Source: Gallionellales bacterium RIFCSPLOWO2_02_FULL_59_110 (GTDB lineage: Bacteria > Pseudomonadota > Gammaproteobacteria > Burkholderiales > Gallionellaceae). From it: a DNA stretch of 33,942 nucleotides. The stretch spans positions 1 through 33,942 of the forward strand of contig MGXA01000104.1 in the NCBI GenBank assembly GCA_001801215.1, read 5' to 3'. Positions 33,870 to 33,942 of the stretch are shown piece after piece. The notes under the pieces were generated by a model, which was not told where the DNA came from, made no database searches, and was given only the letters and a program-made list of their open reading frames with translations. The position numbers and the translations under genes were made by a program. Position 1 is the stretch's first letter; each line of letters opens with the position of its first letter.

Positions 33870-33942
33870 ATGCCAAATACTGCCGATAACCCGGTCATCT
33901 TCTTTCATGAGGGCGATGTCATGGCTATCGACGACGAACTGG
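33870..33942 (+). CDS. Possible CDS start running off the right edge
   Basis: ATG at 33870 opens a frame, MPNTADNPVIFFHEGDVMAI and onward, that stays open to the window end. There are too few residues to recognise a family, and no Shine-Dalgarno sequence is visible. An in-frame internal ATG at 33921 could also be the start. It is divergent from the glucoamylase operon. Confidence 0.4.
   Translation, partial: MPNTADNPVIFFHEGDVMAIDDEL

Overview
The window comes from a GC-rich betaproteobacterium, most likely of the Nitrosomonadales (Gallionellaceae or relatives). This rests on the MSHA-type pilus operon, the gene order ftsK-lolA-rarA-serS, the split biotin operon and the general character of the proteins. 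No 16S gene is present, so the taxonomy is an inference.

Layout, left to right. 140-6760 (+): a tightly overlapping MSHA pilus operon, mshI - pilN-like gene - mshJ - mshK - mshL - mshM - mshN. 6897-7610 (-): comF. 7668-13144 (+): biotin genes bioB - (DUF559 endonuclease-like gene) - bioF - bioH - bioC - bioD. 13258-14717 (+): a DsbD_2/TauE-SafE-like membrane protein and a Sco1/SenC copper chaperone. 14766-15440 (+): an orphan NarL-type response regulator. 15433-21722 (+): ftsK, lolA, rarA, a broken GxxExxY gene, serS. 21686-23116 (-): mltF-like lytic transglycosylase. 23183-23273 (+): tRNA-Ser(CGA), followed by a tiny Lys-rich ORF. 23478-25805 (+): membrane Cache-PAS-PAS-GGDEF diguanylate cyclase. 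25908-27812 (+): htpG. 27813-28454: about 640 bases packed with nested palindromes and two MITE-like elements. 28451-33686 (-): a five-gene operon of GH15 glucoamylase, globin-coupled histidine kinase, a double-receiver protein, a single receiver and a receiver with a C-terminal extension. A CDS fragment may start at 33870 and run off the right edge.

The most unusual feature is the density and behaviour of small palindromic repeats. Several families are present. (i) CTCCCC...GGGGAG palindromes. (ii) A 56-bp hairpin element in three copies of identical length; its stem sequence differs between copies but stays largely paired. (iii) A 35-bp hairpin element in two copies with a fully compensated 5-bp stem. 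(iv) Purine/pyrimidine inverted repeats (GAAGGG...CCCTTC), two of which lie in frame inside bioF and bioH. (v) A perfect 32-bp CACAGAGA inverted repeat that brackets the GxxExxY gene. (vi) Two MITE-like elements abutting at a shared CTAG. (vii) A roughly 165-bp element flanked by a 12-bp direct repeat that separates two genes which probably once overlapped. Elements are nested inside the apices of other palindromes, and they supply stop codons or start regions to neighbouring genes. Two small PD-(D/E)XK-type nuclease-like genes (DUF559, GxxExxY) each sit inside such repeats. That suggests, but does not prove, a repeat-plus-nuclease mobile system analogous to REP/RAYT.

The second point of interest is the glucoamylase / heme-globin kinase / receiver operon. 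It may tie polysaccharide turnover to oxygen or redox sensing, and none of its three receiver proteins has a recognised output domain.
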